Below are positions 1 through 8,338 of a stretch of DNA of 47,885 nucleotides, piece by piece. The position numbers and the translations under genes were made by a program. The notes under the pieces are model-generated. The model saw nothing but the letters and a program-made list of their open reading frames with translations. It had not been told where the DNA came from and did no database searches. The stretch comes from a virus. Location: positions 1 to 47,885 of the IMG/VR virus record IMGVR_UViG_3300049893_000411, one strand, 5' to 3'. Each line of letters begins with the position of its first letter. Position 1 is the first letter of the stretch.

Positions 1-783
1 AGTGGCATTAGCGGTTATAGTGGATTCAGTGGTTCAGGTATCTCTGGTTATAGTGGATTCTCTGGTATTAGCGGTTGGAGTGGCATTAGCGGTTATAGTG
101 GATTCAGTGGTATTTCTGGATGGAGTGGAATTAGCGGATATAGTGGTTTCAGTGGTATTTCTGGTTGGAGTGGCATTAGCGGTTATAGTGGATTCAGTGG
201 TATTTCTGGATGGAGTGGAATTAGCGGTTATAGTGGATTCAGTGGTGGTGCTGGAGGTACTGGAACATCAGGATACAGTGGATTCTCTGGTATTAGTGGT
301 TGGAGTGGTATCTCTGGTTATAGTGGATTCTCTGGTATTAGTGGTTGGAGTGGTATCTCTGGTTATAGTGGTTTCAGTGGTGGTGCTGGAGGTACTGGAA
401 CATCAGGATACAGTGGATTCTCTGGTATTAGTGGTTGGTCTGGATATTCAGGTCCAACAACACTCCCGCAAAATAGTCAATCAACTGCGTATACTCTAGT
501 TGCAGGTGATGCTGGTGGGCATATGCTTCACCCATCAGCGGATACAACTGCTCGCACATTCACAATACCTGCAAATGCATCTGTTGCTTATGCTATAGGA
601 ACAACGATTTGCTTTGTTAACCAAAATAATGCAGGTGTATTGACAATTGCTATTAACTCTGACACTATGAGACTTGCTGGTGCTGGTACAACAGGATCAA
701 GAACTCTTGCTGCTAATGGTATTGCTACTGCACTTAAAGTTACATCAACTGAATGGATCATTTCTGGAACTGGATTAACTTAA
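1..783 (+). CDS. Collagen-like tail fibre protein, 5' truncated
   Basis: The frame is open from the first base, so the true start lies outside the window; the ATG at 523 is internal. About 150 residues are uninterrupted Gly-X-Ser triplets in which X is Tyr, Phe, Ile or Trp (units such as SGYSGFSGISGW). The last ~110 residues lose the repeat and look like a globular fibre tip ending ISGTGLT. The triplet register is collagen-like, but proline is absent from the repeat, which is unusual for a triple helix. The next gene starts 1 nt after the stop, and two similar proteins follow, so this is the end of a fibre operon. A structural or receptor-binding role is inferred from composition and context; no catalytic motif is seen. 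Confidence 0.75.
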   Translation, partial: SGISGYSGFSGSGISGYSGFSGISGWSGISGYSGFSGISGWSGISGYSGFSGISGWSGISGYSGFSGISGWSGISGYSGFSGGAGGTGTSGYSGFSGISGWSGISGYSGFSGISGWSGISGYSGFSGGAGGTGTSGYSGFSGISGWSGYSGPTTLPQNSQSTAYTLVAGDAGGHMLHPSADTTARTFTIPANASVAYAIGTTICFVNQNNAGVLTIAINSDTMRLAGAGTTGSRTLAANGIATALKVTSTEWIISGTGLT

Positions 784-784
784 C

Positions 785-1873
785 ATGGTACAACTAATTC
801 AGGATATTCTCAATCAAGCCGGACAGAGTGGTTACTCTGGATATTCTGGAGCAACTTCTACATCTGGTTATTCTGGTTTCAGTGGAATTTCTGGATATTC
901 TGGTTTCAGTGGAATTTCTGGATATTCTGGTTTCAGTGGTGTATCTGGAATTTCTGGATATTCTGGATTCTCTGGCATAGGAACATCGGGCTACAGTGGA
1001 TTCAGTGGTACAGGAACATCGGGCTACAGTGGATTCAGTGGTACAGGAACATCGGGCTACAGTGGATTCAGTGGTATCTCTGGTTACAGTGGATTCAGTG
1101 GTGGTACTGGAAGTAATGGAACATCGGGCTACAGTGGATTCAGTGGTGGTACTGGAAGTAATGGAACATCGGGCTACAGTGGATTCAGTGGTACAGGAAC
1201 ATCGGGCTACAGTGGATTTTCAGGAACCGCTCCTTCGGGAGTTTTAGCATCAGTACAAATTTTGACATCTGGTTCTAGTGCTACCTACACAAAACCAGCG
1301 GGTATCAATTCAATTCAAGTTGAAGTAATTGGTGCTGGTGGTGGAGGAGGTGGTGTTACTGGTGGTGCTTCACAAACTGCTGCGGCGGGCGGCGGTGGGT
1401 CTGGAGCATGGTGTACTTTTTTTACAGCATCTCCAAGCAGTACATATACATACACCGTATCTTCCTCTGGTGGTGCTGGTGGAACCGCTGGTGCTAATGA
1501 TGGAACTGCTGGCGCTGATACCGTATTTGGTTCAGTTACAGCAAAGGGTGGTGCTGGTGGTGGTAATATGGCTACTGGAACAACAGTTATTATTGCTTCC
1601 GGTGGCGCTTCTCAAGCTGGAACAACTGGTGGAACAATTAATAGACCGGGTGGTGTTGGTGGAACTGGTTCCCGTTATAGTGGTACACAGAATATTAGTG
1701 GTGCTGGTGCTGATCATGCTTTTGGTGTTGGTGGTCAAGCAGTTATTGCTGCTGCTGGAAATAATGCGACTGGTTATGGTGCTGGTGGAAGTGGTGCTGG
1801 AACTCAATCTGCGGTTAATAGAGCGGGAGGAAATGGTGCGCCGGGTTTGATCATTGTTTGGGAATACAAATAA
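785..1873 (+). CDS. Collagen-like fibre protein with Gly-rich C-terminal domain
   Basis: 362 residues. A 12-residue N-terminus (MVQLIQDILNQA) leads into Gly-X-Ser triplets (SGYSGFSG units) to about residue 155. A ~205-residue domain follows that begins ASVQILTSG and contains many GGAGG and GGTG runs and ends IIVWEYK. Exact nucleotide repeats lie in the triplet region, including a 45-bp unit at 1100-1144 repeated at 1145-1189. The ATG sits 1 nt after the previous stop with no clear Shine-Dalgarno site, suggesting translational coupling. The C-terminal domain is closely similar to that of the next gene, so the two are tandem paralogues. Probable tail fibre or adhesin; glycine-rich loops of this kind are known in T-even gp38 adhesins, but homology to them is not claimed. 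Confidence 0.72.
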   Translation: MVQLIQDILNQAGQSGYSGYSGATSTSGYSGFSGISGYSGFSGISGYSGFSGVSGISGYSGFSGIGTSGYSGFSGTGTSGYSGFSGTGTSGYSGFSGISGYSGFSGGTGSNGTSGYSGFSGGTGSNGTSGYSGFSGTGTSGYSGFSGTAPSGVLASVQILTSGSSATYTKPAGINSIQVEVIGAGGGGGGVTGGASQTAAAGGGGSGAWCTFFTASPSSTYTYTVSSSGGAGGTAGANDGTAGADTVFGSVTAKGGAGGGNMATGTTVIIASGGASQAGTTGGTINRPGGVGGTGSRYSGTQNISGAGADHAFGVGGQAVIAAAGNNATGYGAGGSGAGTQSAVNRAGGNGAPGLIIVWEYK

Positions 1874-2986
1874 ATGACTCAAACTCTAAGAACAATATTG
1901 TCTACGACATATTACGGAACATCAGGTTATTCTGGATTTAGTGGTGGTGGTAGTTTATCTTCTGGATATTCTGGATTCAGTGGAATCTCTGGCTACAGTG
2001 GTTTTTCTGGTATTAGTGGTTATTCTGGTTTTTCAGGAGTGTCTGGTATATCTGGTTATAGTGGAGTTAGTAGTTCTGGAACTTCAGGATATTCCGGTAT
2101 TGATGGTGGGTCTGGAACTTCAGGATATTCCGGTATTGATGGTGGGTCTGGAACTTCAGGATATTCCGGTTTCTCTGGTACGTCTGGATATAGTGGTTTT
2201 ACTGGAGGCGGTGGTTCTTCTGGTACGTCTGGATATAGTGGTTTTACTGGAGGCGGTGGTTCTTCTGGTACGTCTGGATATAGTGGTTTTTCTGGTTCTT
2301 CAGGCACATCTGGTTATAGTGGTGTATCTGGATCAATATCAAATTCATTAGCTTCTGTTCAAGTCTTAACATCTGGTTCTGCTGCTACTTACACAAAACC
2401 AGCAGGTGTCAATTCTATTTTAGTTGAAATGATTGGTGCTGGAGGTGGTGGTGGTGCTGTATCTGGAGGTACTAATAGAACTGCTGCTGGAGGTGGTGGT
2501 GGTTCTGGTGCATATGTTATAGCCTTTATTCCTTCAGCAAGTTCTTCATATACCTATACGGTTACAAATACTGGTGGTGCTGGTGGAACTGCTGGTAATA
2601 ATAATGGAACTGCTGGTGCTGATACTTTGTTTAGTACATATACTGCTAAAGGTGGTAATGGTGGAACTGGAATGGCAAACGGAACTGGTGTTGCTATTGC
2701 GGCAGGTGGTACTTCTCAAGCTGGAACTACTGCAACAACTACAAATATTATTGGTATTGATGGTGGAGTTGGGGCGACTGGAGAAAGATATAGTGGCACA
2801 TTATGTAGAAGTGGTAGAGGAGCCAATCATAAACATGGTGTAGGTGGTTCGGCTGTTCTAAATGCGGCAGGAAATAATGCTACCGGATATGGTGCTGGTG
2901 GTAGTGGAGCAGGAACTACAGCAAATACTAACAGAGCAGGTGGTAATGGTGCTCCCGGATTGATCATTGTGTGGGAGTATAAATAA
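1874..2986 (+). CDS. Collagen-like fibre protein, paralogue of the upstream gene
   Basis: 370 residues. The start codon abuts the stop of the preceding gene. Residues ~16-155 are Gly-X-Ser triplets with inserts such as GIDGGSG and FTGGGGSSGTSG. The remainder matches the upstream paralogue almost block for block (ASVQVLTSG start, YTKPAG, GAGGGGG, GYGAGGSGAG, IIVWEYK end). A 36-bp unit repeats at 2099 and 2135, and a 45-bp unit at 2198 and 2243, so copy number could change by slippage or recombination. The stop codon TAA lies inside a perfect TATAAATA box that probably drives the glycosyltransferase genes. Structural, virion surface; the function is inferred. Confidence 0.72.
   Translation: MTQTLRTILSTTYYGTSGYSGFSGGGSLSSGYSGFSGISGYSGFSGISGYSGFSGVSGISGYSGVSSSGTSGYSGIDGGSGTSGYSGIDGGSGTSGYSGFSGTSGYSGFTGGGGSSGTSGYSGFTGGGGSSGTSGYSGFSGSSGTSGYSGVSGSISNSLASVQVLTSGSAATYTKPAGVNSILVEMIGAGGGGGAVSGGTNRTAAGGGGGSGAYVIAFIPSASSSYTYTVTNTGGAGGTAGNNNGTAGADTLFSTYTAKGGNGGTGMANGTGVAIAAGGTSQAGTTATTTNIIGIDGGVGATGERYSGTLCRSGRGANHKHGVGGSAVLNAAGNNATGYGAGGSGAGTTANTNRAGGNGAPGLIIVWEYK
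2978..2985 (+). promoter_or_regulatory. T4-type late promoter box TATAAATA
   Basis: Perfect match to the T4 late promoter -10 element recognised by gp55, which is encoded at 27537. It overlaps the stop codon of the fibre gene and lies 29 nt before the ATG at 3015, leaving room for a leader with a GGAG Shine-Dalgarno site. Confidence 0.65.
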
Positions 2987-3014
2987 TAGGTAGTCTTTCA
3001 TTATTGGAGCATGA

Positions 3015-4319
3015 ATGAAATATAGCATCGTAATTCCGACATACAATCATTGTGATGACCTTCTCAAGCCCTGTGTCGAATCAATTCTCAAGTACTCAAA
3101 TCTAGCAGACATCGAACTTATCATCGTTGCCAATGGTTGTAATGATGAAACAGAGTCATATCTGCAATATATCTATGAGTATTTCAAGGTCAGAGGTTTA
3201 CATCGAAACTTTAGTAGTCACTTCAGTAAGGAGCCTCTTGGTTATGCCAAAGCTACCAATAAAGGTATTGAATTGTCTACAACAGATAGAATCATTTTGT
3301 TGAACAATGATACGATACTATTGGATCAAAAACAGAATGAGTGGTTGGATAGATTAGAAGCGCCATTCTTCAATACACCAAATTGTGGAGTATCTTGTGT
3401 AGTCAAGGCCCATTCATATCCGGCAGGACATGATTTTGCCATCTTCTTTTGTGTTATGATCGACCGTAAGGTGTTTGATAAAATTGGTTTACTTAACCTT
3501 GAATATGGTAAGGGTGCTGGAGAAGATACAGAATTCTGTATTGAGGCAGAAAAGGCTGGATTCACAATTGAAGAATGTATGCCAAAACAAACTGGCGCAC
3601 CGGGATTGTGGACTGGTCAATTTCCTATTTACCATAAAGGTGAAGGTACTGTTCATGATGCTTCTTTAGTTCCAGATTGGCATGATGTGTTCTTTCAAAA
3701 TTCACTTCGCATTTCTCGCAAATATAATCCTGCATGGTATCACAATGAACTTCATGGTAATTATGAACGTCACATTTCAATCAAGGGTGAGACTGTACCA
3801 ATTCGTGAACAAGTTCGTTATATGTGGGCTGGATCAAAGTTGAAGGATAATGAAAGAGTTTTGGAAGTCGGTTGTTCAAATGGATATGGTACACAGTTTC
3901 TTCCGAATAATATCAATTATACTGGAGTCGATTACAACTCCAAAGCTATTGCTGCGGCTATTGTAGAAGAATGGAAACCAGATTCTAATTTTGACTTTGT
4001 GTGTTCTGACATTTACAATTATGAATTTGATAGGGTTGACACAATCATCGCTTTTGAAATCATCGAGCATATTGAAAAGGGATTGGAATTGGTTGAGTTT
4101 TTGAAAACCAAATGTGACCGTTTGTTGATGTCAGTTCCTTATGGAGAACCTCCGGGATTATGGGGTCCACACCACAAGATGCATTGGCTTACTGAAAACC
4201 ATTTTCCGGGAATGATCTATAAATGGCTTGATATTGATGGTACTATTATGGATCAACCTTCAGCAGATGAGAGTCGTAGGATGTTTGATTTAATGTTGTG
4301 TGAATGGACAAGGGGTTAA
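3015..4319 (+). CDS. Family 2 glycosyltransferase fused to a SAM methyltransferase
   Basis: 434 residues. The N-terminal half is a GT-A (family 2) glycosyltransferase: it opens MKYSIVIPTYN, has the nucleotide-sugar region LIIVANGCND at 35-44 and a DXD-like LLNNDT near 95-100. The C-terminal part, from about residue 280, is a class I SAM methyltransferase with motif I VLEVGCSNGYG (282-292) and the acidic strand-2 end GVDY. Such fusions build methylated glycans. It is the first gene of a glycan cassette after the fibre genes, with a late promoter 29 nt upstream and a GGAG Shine-Dalgarno site. The acceptor could be Ser/Tyr of the fibres, another virion protein, or host polysaccharide; the sequence does not decide. 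Confidence 0.82.
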   Translation: MKYSIVIPTYNHCDDLLKPCVESILKYSNLADIELIIVANGCNDETESYLQYIYEYFKVRGLHRNFSSHFSKEPLGYAKATNKGIELSTTDRIILLNNDTILLDQKQNEWLDRLEAPFFNTPNCGVSCVVKAHSYPAGHDFAIFFCVMIDRKVFDKIGLLNLEYGKGAGEDTEFCIEAEKAGFTIEECMPKQTGAPGLWTGQFPIYHKGEGTVHDASLVPDWHDVFFQNSLRISRKYNPAWYHNELHGNYERHISIKGETVPIREQVRYMWAGSKLKDNERVLEVGCSNGYGTQFLPNNINYTGVDYNSKAIAAAIVEEWKPDSNFDFVCSDIYNYEFDRVDTIIAFEIIEHIEKGLELVEFLKTKCDRLLMSVPYGEPPGLWGPHHKMHWLTENHFPGMIYKWLDIDGTIMDQPSADESRRMFDLMLCEWTRG

Positions 4320-4320
4320 C

Positions 4321-5355
4321 ATGAATAGTATACTATGCTCGATTTCTACCCGTGGTCGTTATGACACAACTTTACCTATGGCAATTCTTGGTGTAATCAA
4401 CCAAACAATGCTACCAGATGAATTGGTAATTTATGATGACAATGATCAACCTGTTGATTTAAGACAAATTCAACATTACTTCTATCTGCTTCATATGTTG
4501 CAGATCAAAGGTATTAAGTGGAGAGTTGAACCCGGTGAAAGAAAGGGTCAACACTTCAATCATCAAAAAGCTAACAAATGTGGTTACAAATGGGTTTGGC
4601 GACTAGATGATGATACGGTTGCTGAACCTAATGTGTTGGAAACTCTTTTCAATCACACAGATGATACAGTCGGTGCTGTTGGTGGGTCAGTTTTAACCCC
4701 TCCTTTCAATCCTGAACCAATCAACGGCACTGGCAAAATTCAAGACATCTTCAGTGAACCTAACATGCAATGGAGTTATATTGATAAGGTTAAAGAAGTT
4801 GATCATCTTCATTGTTCATTCTTGTATAGAGCCGGGGTTGTAGATTACAACCTTAATCTGTCAAGAGTTGCTCATAGAGAAGAAACGTTGTTTACGTACA
4901 AACTCAAGAAGAAGGGATATAGGAATTTACTTGTTCCTTGCGTAACTTGGCATATGCGAAATAATCAAGGCGGTATTCGTGATGGACAGGTTGAAATGTT
5001 CAATCATGATGAATCAATATTCGTTCAGGAGTTGTCTTTTGATAATGTGACTTCAATCATGCCAAAACAACCTGAACCACCAAAGGTTGATCCTAATAGA
5101 GAAGTTGTTGTCATGAATAATGGCCGTGGGGATCACCTAGTATTCAGCCGAGTTTACGAGGATATGAAGGACCGAAATCCTCTCGTATACACCTGTTACC
5201 CGGACATTATTCCGGGGGGAAGTATAGCTGAAGCACTAAACTTGTACGGTGACTGCCAACAGTATGATATTTACCGTAAGATGGATGAATGGAATTGGAA
5301 GGGTTCTCTGGAAGATGCTTTCAGGAAACTCTATAATGTTCCTAGAAAGGATTGA
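4321..5355 (+). CDS. Family 2 glycosyltransferase with C-terminal GT9-like half domain
   Basis: Start taken at ATG 4321 (MNSILCSISTRGR), 1 nt after the previous stop, rather than the upstream in-frame ATG at 4300. The GT2-like core has VIYDDND near the N-terminus and WRLDDDT as the DXD metal/sugar-binding motif. After about residue 255 a second unit begins EVVVMNNGRGDHLVF, which resembles the N-terminal lobe of family 9 heptosyltransferase-like enzymes (GxGDxL pattern). The gene at 6700 resembles the matching C-terminal lobe. The glycosyltransferase assignment is firm; the split GT9 idea is inference. It belongs to the 3015-7227 glycan cassette. Confidence 0.75.
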   Translation: MNSILCSISTRGRYDTTLPMAILGVINQTMLPDELVIYDDNDQPVDLRQIQHYFYLLHMLQIKGIKWRVEPGERKGQHFNHQKANKCGYKWVWRLDDDTVAEPNVLETLFNHTDDTVGAVGGSVLTPPFNPEPINGTGKIQDIFSEPNMQWSYIDKVKEVDHLHCSFLYRAGVVDYNLNLSRVAHREETLFTYKLKKKGYRNLLVPCVTWHMRNNQGGIRDGQVEMFNHDESIFVQELSFDNVTSIMPKQPEPPKVDPNREVVVMNNGRGDHLVFSRVYEDMKDRNPLVYTCYPDIIPGGSIAEALNLYGDCQQYDIYRKMDEWNWKGSLEDAFRKLYNVPRKD

Positions 5356-5357
5356 TT

Positions 5358-6536
5358 ATGAAAATTGGTGTAATTACTCCCGTATACAATGATCCACATC
5401 TTATGGATGCTATCAAGTGTGTTCAAAATCAGATCTTACCAAAAGAATGTATTATTCACTACATTTTTAATGATGGCGGAAGTAATCATGTTCCTTTTGT
5501 TGAAGAACCTGATTTGACAAATATTCGTTTGTATGGTTCTCCCTCTAATCAAGGTATCAGTTTTGCCAGAAATAATTTGATCGACCGGGCGAAAGCTGAT
5601 GGCTGTACTCATCTCGCTTTTCTTGATTCAGATGATGTTTGGTACGAGAATCATCTTGAAGGTTCACTGATGGATATGGAACTACAAAAATGTGATGTGG
5701 TGTATTCACCACCAAAACATATCTTTGTTGAAACTGGTGAACAAGCATGGCCCGCAGGTATTCCATTATCATCAGTATTCATTGGTAAGCAATTCATGTA
5801 TGGAAACTTCATTCATACAAGTACATTAATTGCGAAGATAGAGTGTTTCGATAAAATCAAATTTGACACTCAGTTAGATGGTCTTGAAGATTGGGATGTG
5901 TGGTACTCATTATGGGAAGCTGGATTCAAGTTCTACAAGAGAACGAGTATATCTTCAATTCATAGATTGAAGCGTATTGGTGCGAATTCCCTTGGGATAT
6001 TGAAACGAGATATATTCAATTTGAAACACAAAACACTTCCATCATTGAAATTGAATCTTGCATGTGGGCCAGATTATATGGAAGATTACATCAATGTTGA
6101 CAACTATGGTGAATATAAAGTCGATGCCAAATTTGATGTATCGAGTTTACCATTTGATGATAACACAATTGATGAAATCAAAGCATTCCATATCATTGAA
6201 CACTTTGACTTTTTCGAAGGTCAAAAGGTATTGTCTGAATGGTATCGTGTATTGAAACCCGGTGGGCGTATTTGGATTGAAACTCCAGATTTCCTAGAAT
6301 CATGCCGAGAATTCGTTAATGAAACTGATGAATCTAAGAGGGTTTTCTTATATGGACATTTCTTCTCTGATCCTTGGATTCCCGGTCAAGCACATAAATT
6401 CTTGTTCACTGAAAATCAACTAACCGCTCAACTTGGATGGTGTGGATTTAAGAACGTCAAGAGATTACCTCCAAGTTCACGATATATTCAGTGGCTACCA
6501 AAGCATATATTTCTAAACGTAGAGGCGATAAAATGA
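5358..6536 (+). CDS. Family 2 glycosyltransferase fused to a type 11-like methyltransferase
   Basis: Start at ATG 5358 (MKIGVITPVYND); an in-frame TTG at 5352 overlaps the previous gene and is less likely. The N-terminal GT2 domain shows GVITPVYN, then FNDGGS, and AFLDSDDVWYENH as the acidic metal site. A SAM-dependent methyltransferase occupies the C-terminal third: LNLACGPDY (motif I region), PFDDNTIDEI, then LKPGGRIWIETPDF, typical of the Methyltransf_11 group. The last codons overlap the next gene by 4 nt (ATGA). The combined activities suggest extension and methylation of one glycan. The acceptor is unknown. Confidence 0.8.
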   Translation: MKIGVITPVYNDPHLMDAIKCVQNQILPKECIIHYIFNDGGSNHVPFVEEPDLTNIRLYGSPSNQGISFARNNLIDRAKADGCTHLAFLDSDDVWYENHLEGSLMDMELQKCDVVYSPPKHIFVETGEQAWPAGIPLSSVFIGKQFMYGNFIHTSTLIAKIECFDKIKFDTQLDGLEDWDVWYSLWEAGFKFYKRTSISSIHRLKRIGANSLGILKRDIFNLKHKTLPSLKLNLACGPDYMEDYINVDNYGEYKVDAKFDVSSLPFDDNTIDEIKAFHIIEHFDFFEGQKVLSEWYRVLKPGGRIWIETPDFLESCREFVNETDESKRVFLYGHFFSDPWIPGQAHKFLFTENQLTAQLGWCGFKNVKRLPPSSRYIQWLPKHIFLNVEAIK

Positions 6537-6703
6537 CTGAATACATGGGACTATTTGTTGAAGAGGAAGTAGAAGTTAAAGGATGTTCGACTTGTAAATT
6601 TGAAAAGGAAGTAGATCGAGCGGAGTGTAATGCTTGTGCTCGCAGGTGGAATGAAAGTGGTTATTTGTCATATTGTGGATGGGAACCAAAGGAACAAAAA
6701 TGA
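6533..6703 (+). CDS. Small cysteine-rich protein, probable zinc ribbon
   Basis: 56 residues starting at ATG 6533, which overlaps the TGA of the preceding gene. Two Cys pairs (CSTC and, 12 residues later, CNAC) form a C-x2-C...C-x2-C pattern typical of a small zinc-binding fold; an extra Cys (YCGWEP) lies near the C-terminus. It overlaps the next gene by 4 nt, so it is translated as part of the glycan cassette. No family recognised. Confidence 0.6.
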   Translation: MTEYMGLFVEEEVEVKGCSTCKFEKEVDRAECNACARRWNESGYLSYCGWEPKEQK

Positions 6704-7227
6704 TTGTTATTGCACCTTATGCCGCTAAGTTACGTTATGGTGATCAAACTAAGCATCCAAAGGAATATCCTCATTGGAAAAGGCTTCTCAATTTAATAAA
6801 GGATAAATACCCAGCGGAGACTGTAATTCAGGTAGGAGTTACTGGTGAACAACCACTAATTCAACCATTTCTACAGAATTTGGACATGTCTCATTTGAAG
6901 GCACTTTTGGTTTCTTCAAAAACATGGATTTCTGTAGACTCCTTCCTACAACATTATGGATGGTATGTTGGAAAGAAAGGAATCGTTCTTTGGGGACAAT
7001 CTGATCCAAATATTTTTGGTCATCCAGAGAATGTAAATTTGCTAAAGGATAGATCGTTCCTTAGAGAAAAACAATTCTGGTGGTGGGAGCAATGTGAATA
7101 TCGACCAGAAGCTTTTGTCGAACCAGAAAAGGTTATCGAAGCATTAGATCAGTTTTTCGTTGATGAACTAAAACAAGAAGAAAAAAGGAATCAACATGAC
7201 GGAGAGAGTATACGGATGGAAACCTGA
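6700..7227 (+). CDS. Glycosyltransferase family 9-like protein (C-terminal lobe)
   Basis: Start at ATG 6700 (MIVIAPYAAKLRYGDQ), overlapping the previous stop. Features fit the C-terminal lobe of ADP-heptose/lipopolysaccharide-type GT9 enzymes: IVIAPYA at the N-terminus, VIQVGVTGEQPLI in mid-protein, and the late VLWGQSDPNIFGH stretch, which corresponds to the family's LFGpTDP region. At 175 residues it is about half the usual GT9 length, and an N-lobe-like segment sits at the end of the gene at 4321. It may act as a split enzyme or have a reduced function. It overlaps the protease gene by 32 nt. Confidence 0.55.
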   Translation: MIVIAPYAAKLRYGDQTKHPKEYPHWKRLLNLIKDKYPAETVIQVGVTGEQPLIQPFLQNLDMSHLKALLVSSKTWISVDSFLQHYGWYVGKKGIVLWGQSDPNIFGHPENVNLLKDRSFLREKQFWWWEQCEYRPEAFVEPEKVIEALDQFFVDELKQEEKRNQHDGESIRMET

Positions 7228-7948
7228 CGTTCCAGACCATAGAGATTTGATGTATGAACACAATAAGGTAAAAGTTCCAATTTTAGATAAGGTTGACCTT
7301 CGTTCAGAAGATGTTGAAATTTGGAATCAAGGCACATTAGGTTCATGTACGGGTCATGCTCTTGCTGCCGCATTTAGCTTTGTGGCTAAAAAAGAAGGTA
7401 AACCTATTAATGTATCTCGTTTGTTCATTTACTATAATGAACGTGTAATGGAGAATACTGTAAAGCAAGACGCTGGAGCACATATTCGTGATGGTGTTAA
7501 AGTCATGCAAAAGCTTGGCGCACCTGATGAAAAGTATTGGCCTTACAATATTGAAAAGTTTGCGAAAAAACCTTCAATCCGAGCCTTTACAAATGCGAAG
7601 AAACATCAGGTTCTTGAATATCGTAGACTTGCAGGTATTGATGATTTCATGGGTGCATTGTCTGCTGGATACCCTGTTGTATTTGGGTTTTCAGTCTATG
7701 AGTCGTTTGAAACAGAAGAGGTTGCTAAGACCGGGAATATGGTAATGCCGGGACTAGATGAACGTTGTTTGGGTGGACATGCTGTTACTGCTGTTGGATA
7801 TGATAAAGAAAAGGATATTGCTATTGTTAGAAATTCATGGGATGTAGCATGGGGTGATAAGGGGTATTTCTATATGCCTCTTGATATGATCAGAAATCCA
7901 AATTTGAGTGATGACTTCTGGACTATTACAAAAGTCGAGATTTCATAA
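7196..7948 (+). CDS. Papain-like (C1 family) cysteine peptidase
   Basis: 250 residues. The papain fold is shown by the oxyanion Gln and catalytic Cys in WNQGTLGSCTGHA (Q45, C51), the catalytic His in GGHAVTAVGYD (H195) and Asn-Trp in RNSWDVAWGDKGYF (N213, W215). There is no signal peptide and no propeptide of usual length; the N-terminus VYGWKPDVPDHRD resembles the short leader of other bacterial and phage C1 peptidases. The start lies inside the preceding gene, with AAGGAATC serving as Shine-Dalgarno region. It lies between the glycan cassette and the neck genes; possible roles are virion protein processing or degradation of host protein during entry or exit. The substrate is not deducible. 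Confidence 0.85.
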   Translation: MTERVYGWKPDVPDHRDLMYEHNKVKVPILDKVDLRSEDVEIWNQGTLGSCTGHALAAAFSFVAKKEGKPINVSRLFIYYNERVMENTVKQDAGAHIRDGVKVMQKLGAPDEKYWPYNIEKFAKKPSIRAFTNAKKHQVLEYRRLAGIDDFMGALSAGYPVVFGFSVYESFETEEVAKTGNMVMPGLDERCLGGHAVTAVGYDKEKDIAIVRNSWDVAWGDKGYFYMPLDMIRNPNLSDDFWTITKVEIS

Positions 7949-7951
7949 ATA
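7944..7951 (+). promoter_or_regulatory. Late promoter-like box CATAAATA
   Basis: One mismatch from TATAAATA. It contains the TAA stop of the protease gene and lies just upstream of a hairpin and the membrane-protein gene at 7995. Confidence 0.45.
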
Positions 7952-7959
7952 TTACTGTT

Positions 7960-7979
7960 AGGGCGCAGAAATGCGCCCT
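7960..7979 (+). terminator. GC-rich hairpin, possible terminator
   Basis: An 8-bp perfect stem (AGGGCGCA with TGCGCCCT) closed by a GAAA loop, between the protease gene and the next ORF. Only a weak T-run follows (TATTTGG), so it may be a partial terminator or an mRNA-stabilising 5' hairpin for the transcript starting at the adjacent late box. Confidence 0.5.
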
Positions 7980-7994
7980 TATTTGGGGACAAAA

Positions 7995-8297
7995 ATGATC
8001 ACATCATACCTAAAAGAAAACCCTATCAAAGTAGCTACAGCCATTATCGTATTTGTTTCTACGATTGTGTCAACTGCCTTTGCTGTTGATAACAGATATG
8101 TTAAGGAAACTGATATGGCTGAAGTTAAGCGCAGCATTCAACTTAATGACTTGAATAACGAAAAGAGATTTCTAAGATCGCAAATCTACACTATTGAATC
8201 TAAAGTAAGGAAAACACCAGAAGATACTGCTCAATTGAATGATCATAAGAATGAATTACAAAATGTAAATGCAAAGATTATGACATTAAGTAAGTAA
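7995..8297 (+). CDS. Small membrane-anchored coiled-coil protein, holin/spanin candidate
   Basis: 100 residues from ATG 7995, preceded by GGGGAC; the earlier in-frame ATG at 7971 lies inside a hairpin and is rejected. A single hydrophobic segment (ATAIIVFVSTIVSTAFAV) lies at about residues 14-31, followed by a charged, helix-prone C-terminal part with heptad-like spacing. This one-span topology fits a signal-anchored lysis or inner-membrane protein, but no family is recognised. It pairs with the next gene, which also has one hydrophobic span and coiled coil. Confidence 0.6.
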   Translation: MITSYLKENPIKVATAIIVFVSTIVSTAFAVDNRYVKETDMAEVKRSIQLNDLNNEKRFLRSQIYTIESKVRKTPEDTAQLNDHKNELQNVNAKIMTLSK

Positions 8298-8338
8298 GTT
8301 GCCAACCTAACCATAATAACAAAGATCGGATTGACAAC

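Noticed and set aside
2-499. Long ORF in frame 2 across the fibre repeat
   Set aside because: It is the shifted reading of the Gly-X-Ser repeat (giving Val/Asp/Leu arrays); frame 1 is open from base 1 to the stop at 783 and gives the fibre protein.
1532-2307. Antisense ORFs in the fibre genes (1532-1882, 2056-2307)
   Set aside because: Proline/serine-rich mirror images of the glycine repeats with no ribosome binding sites.
1-2340. CRISPR-like regular repeats
   Set aside because: The repeats are coding triplet arrays with variable unit length and no unique spacers.
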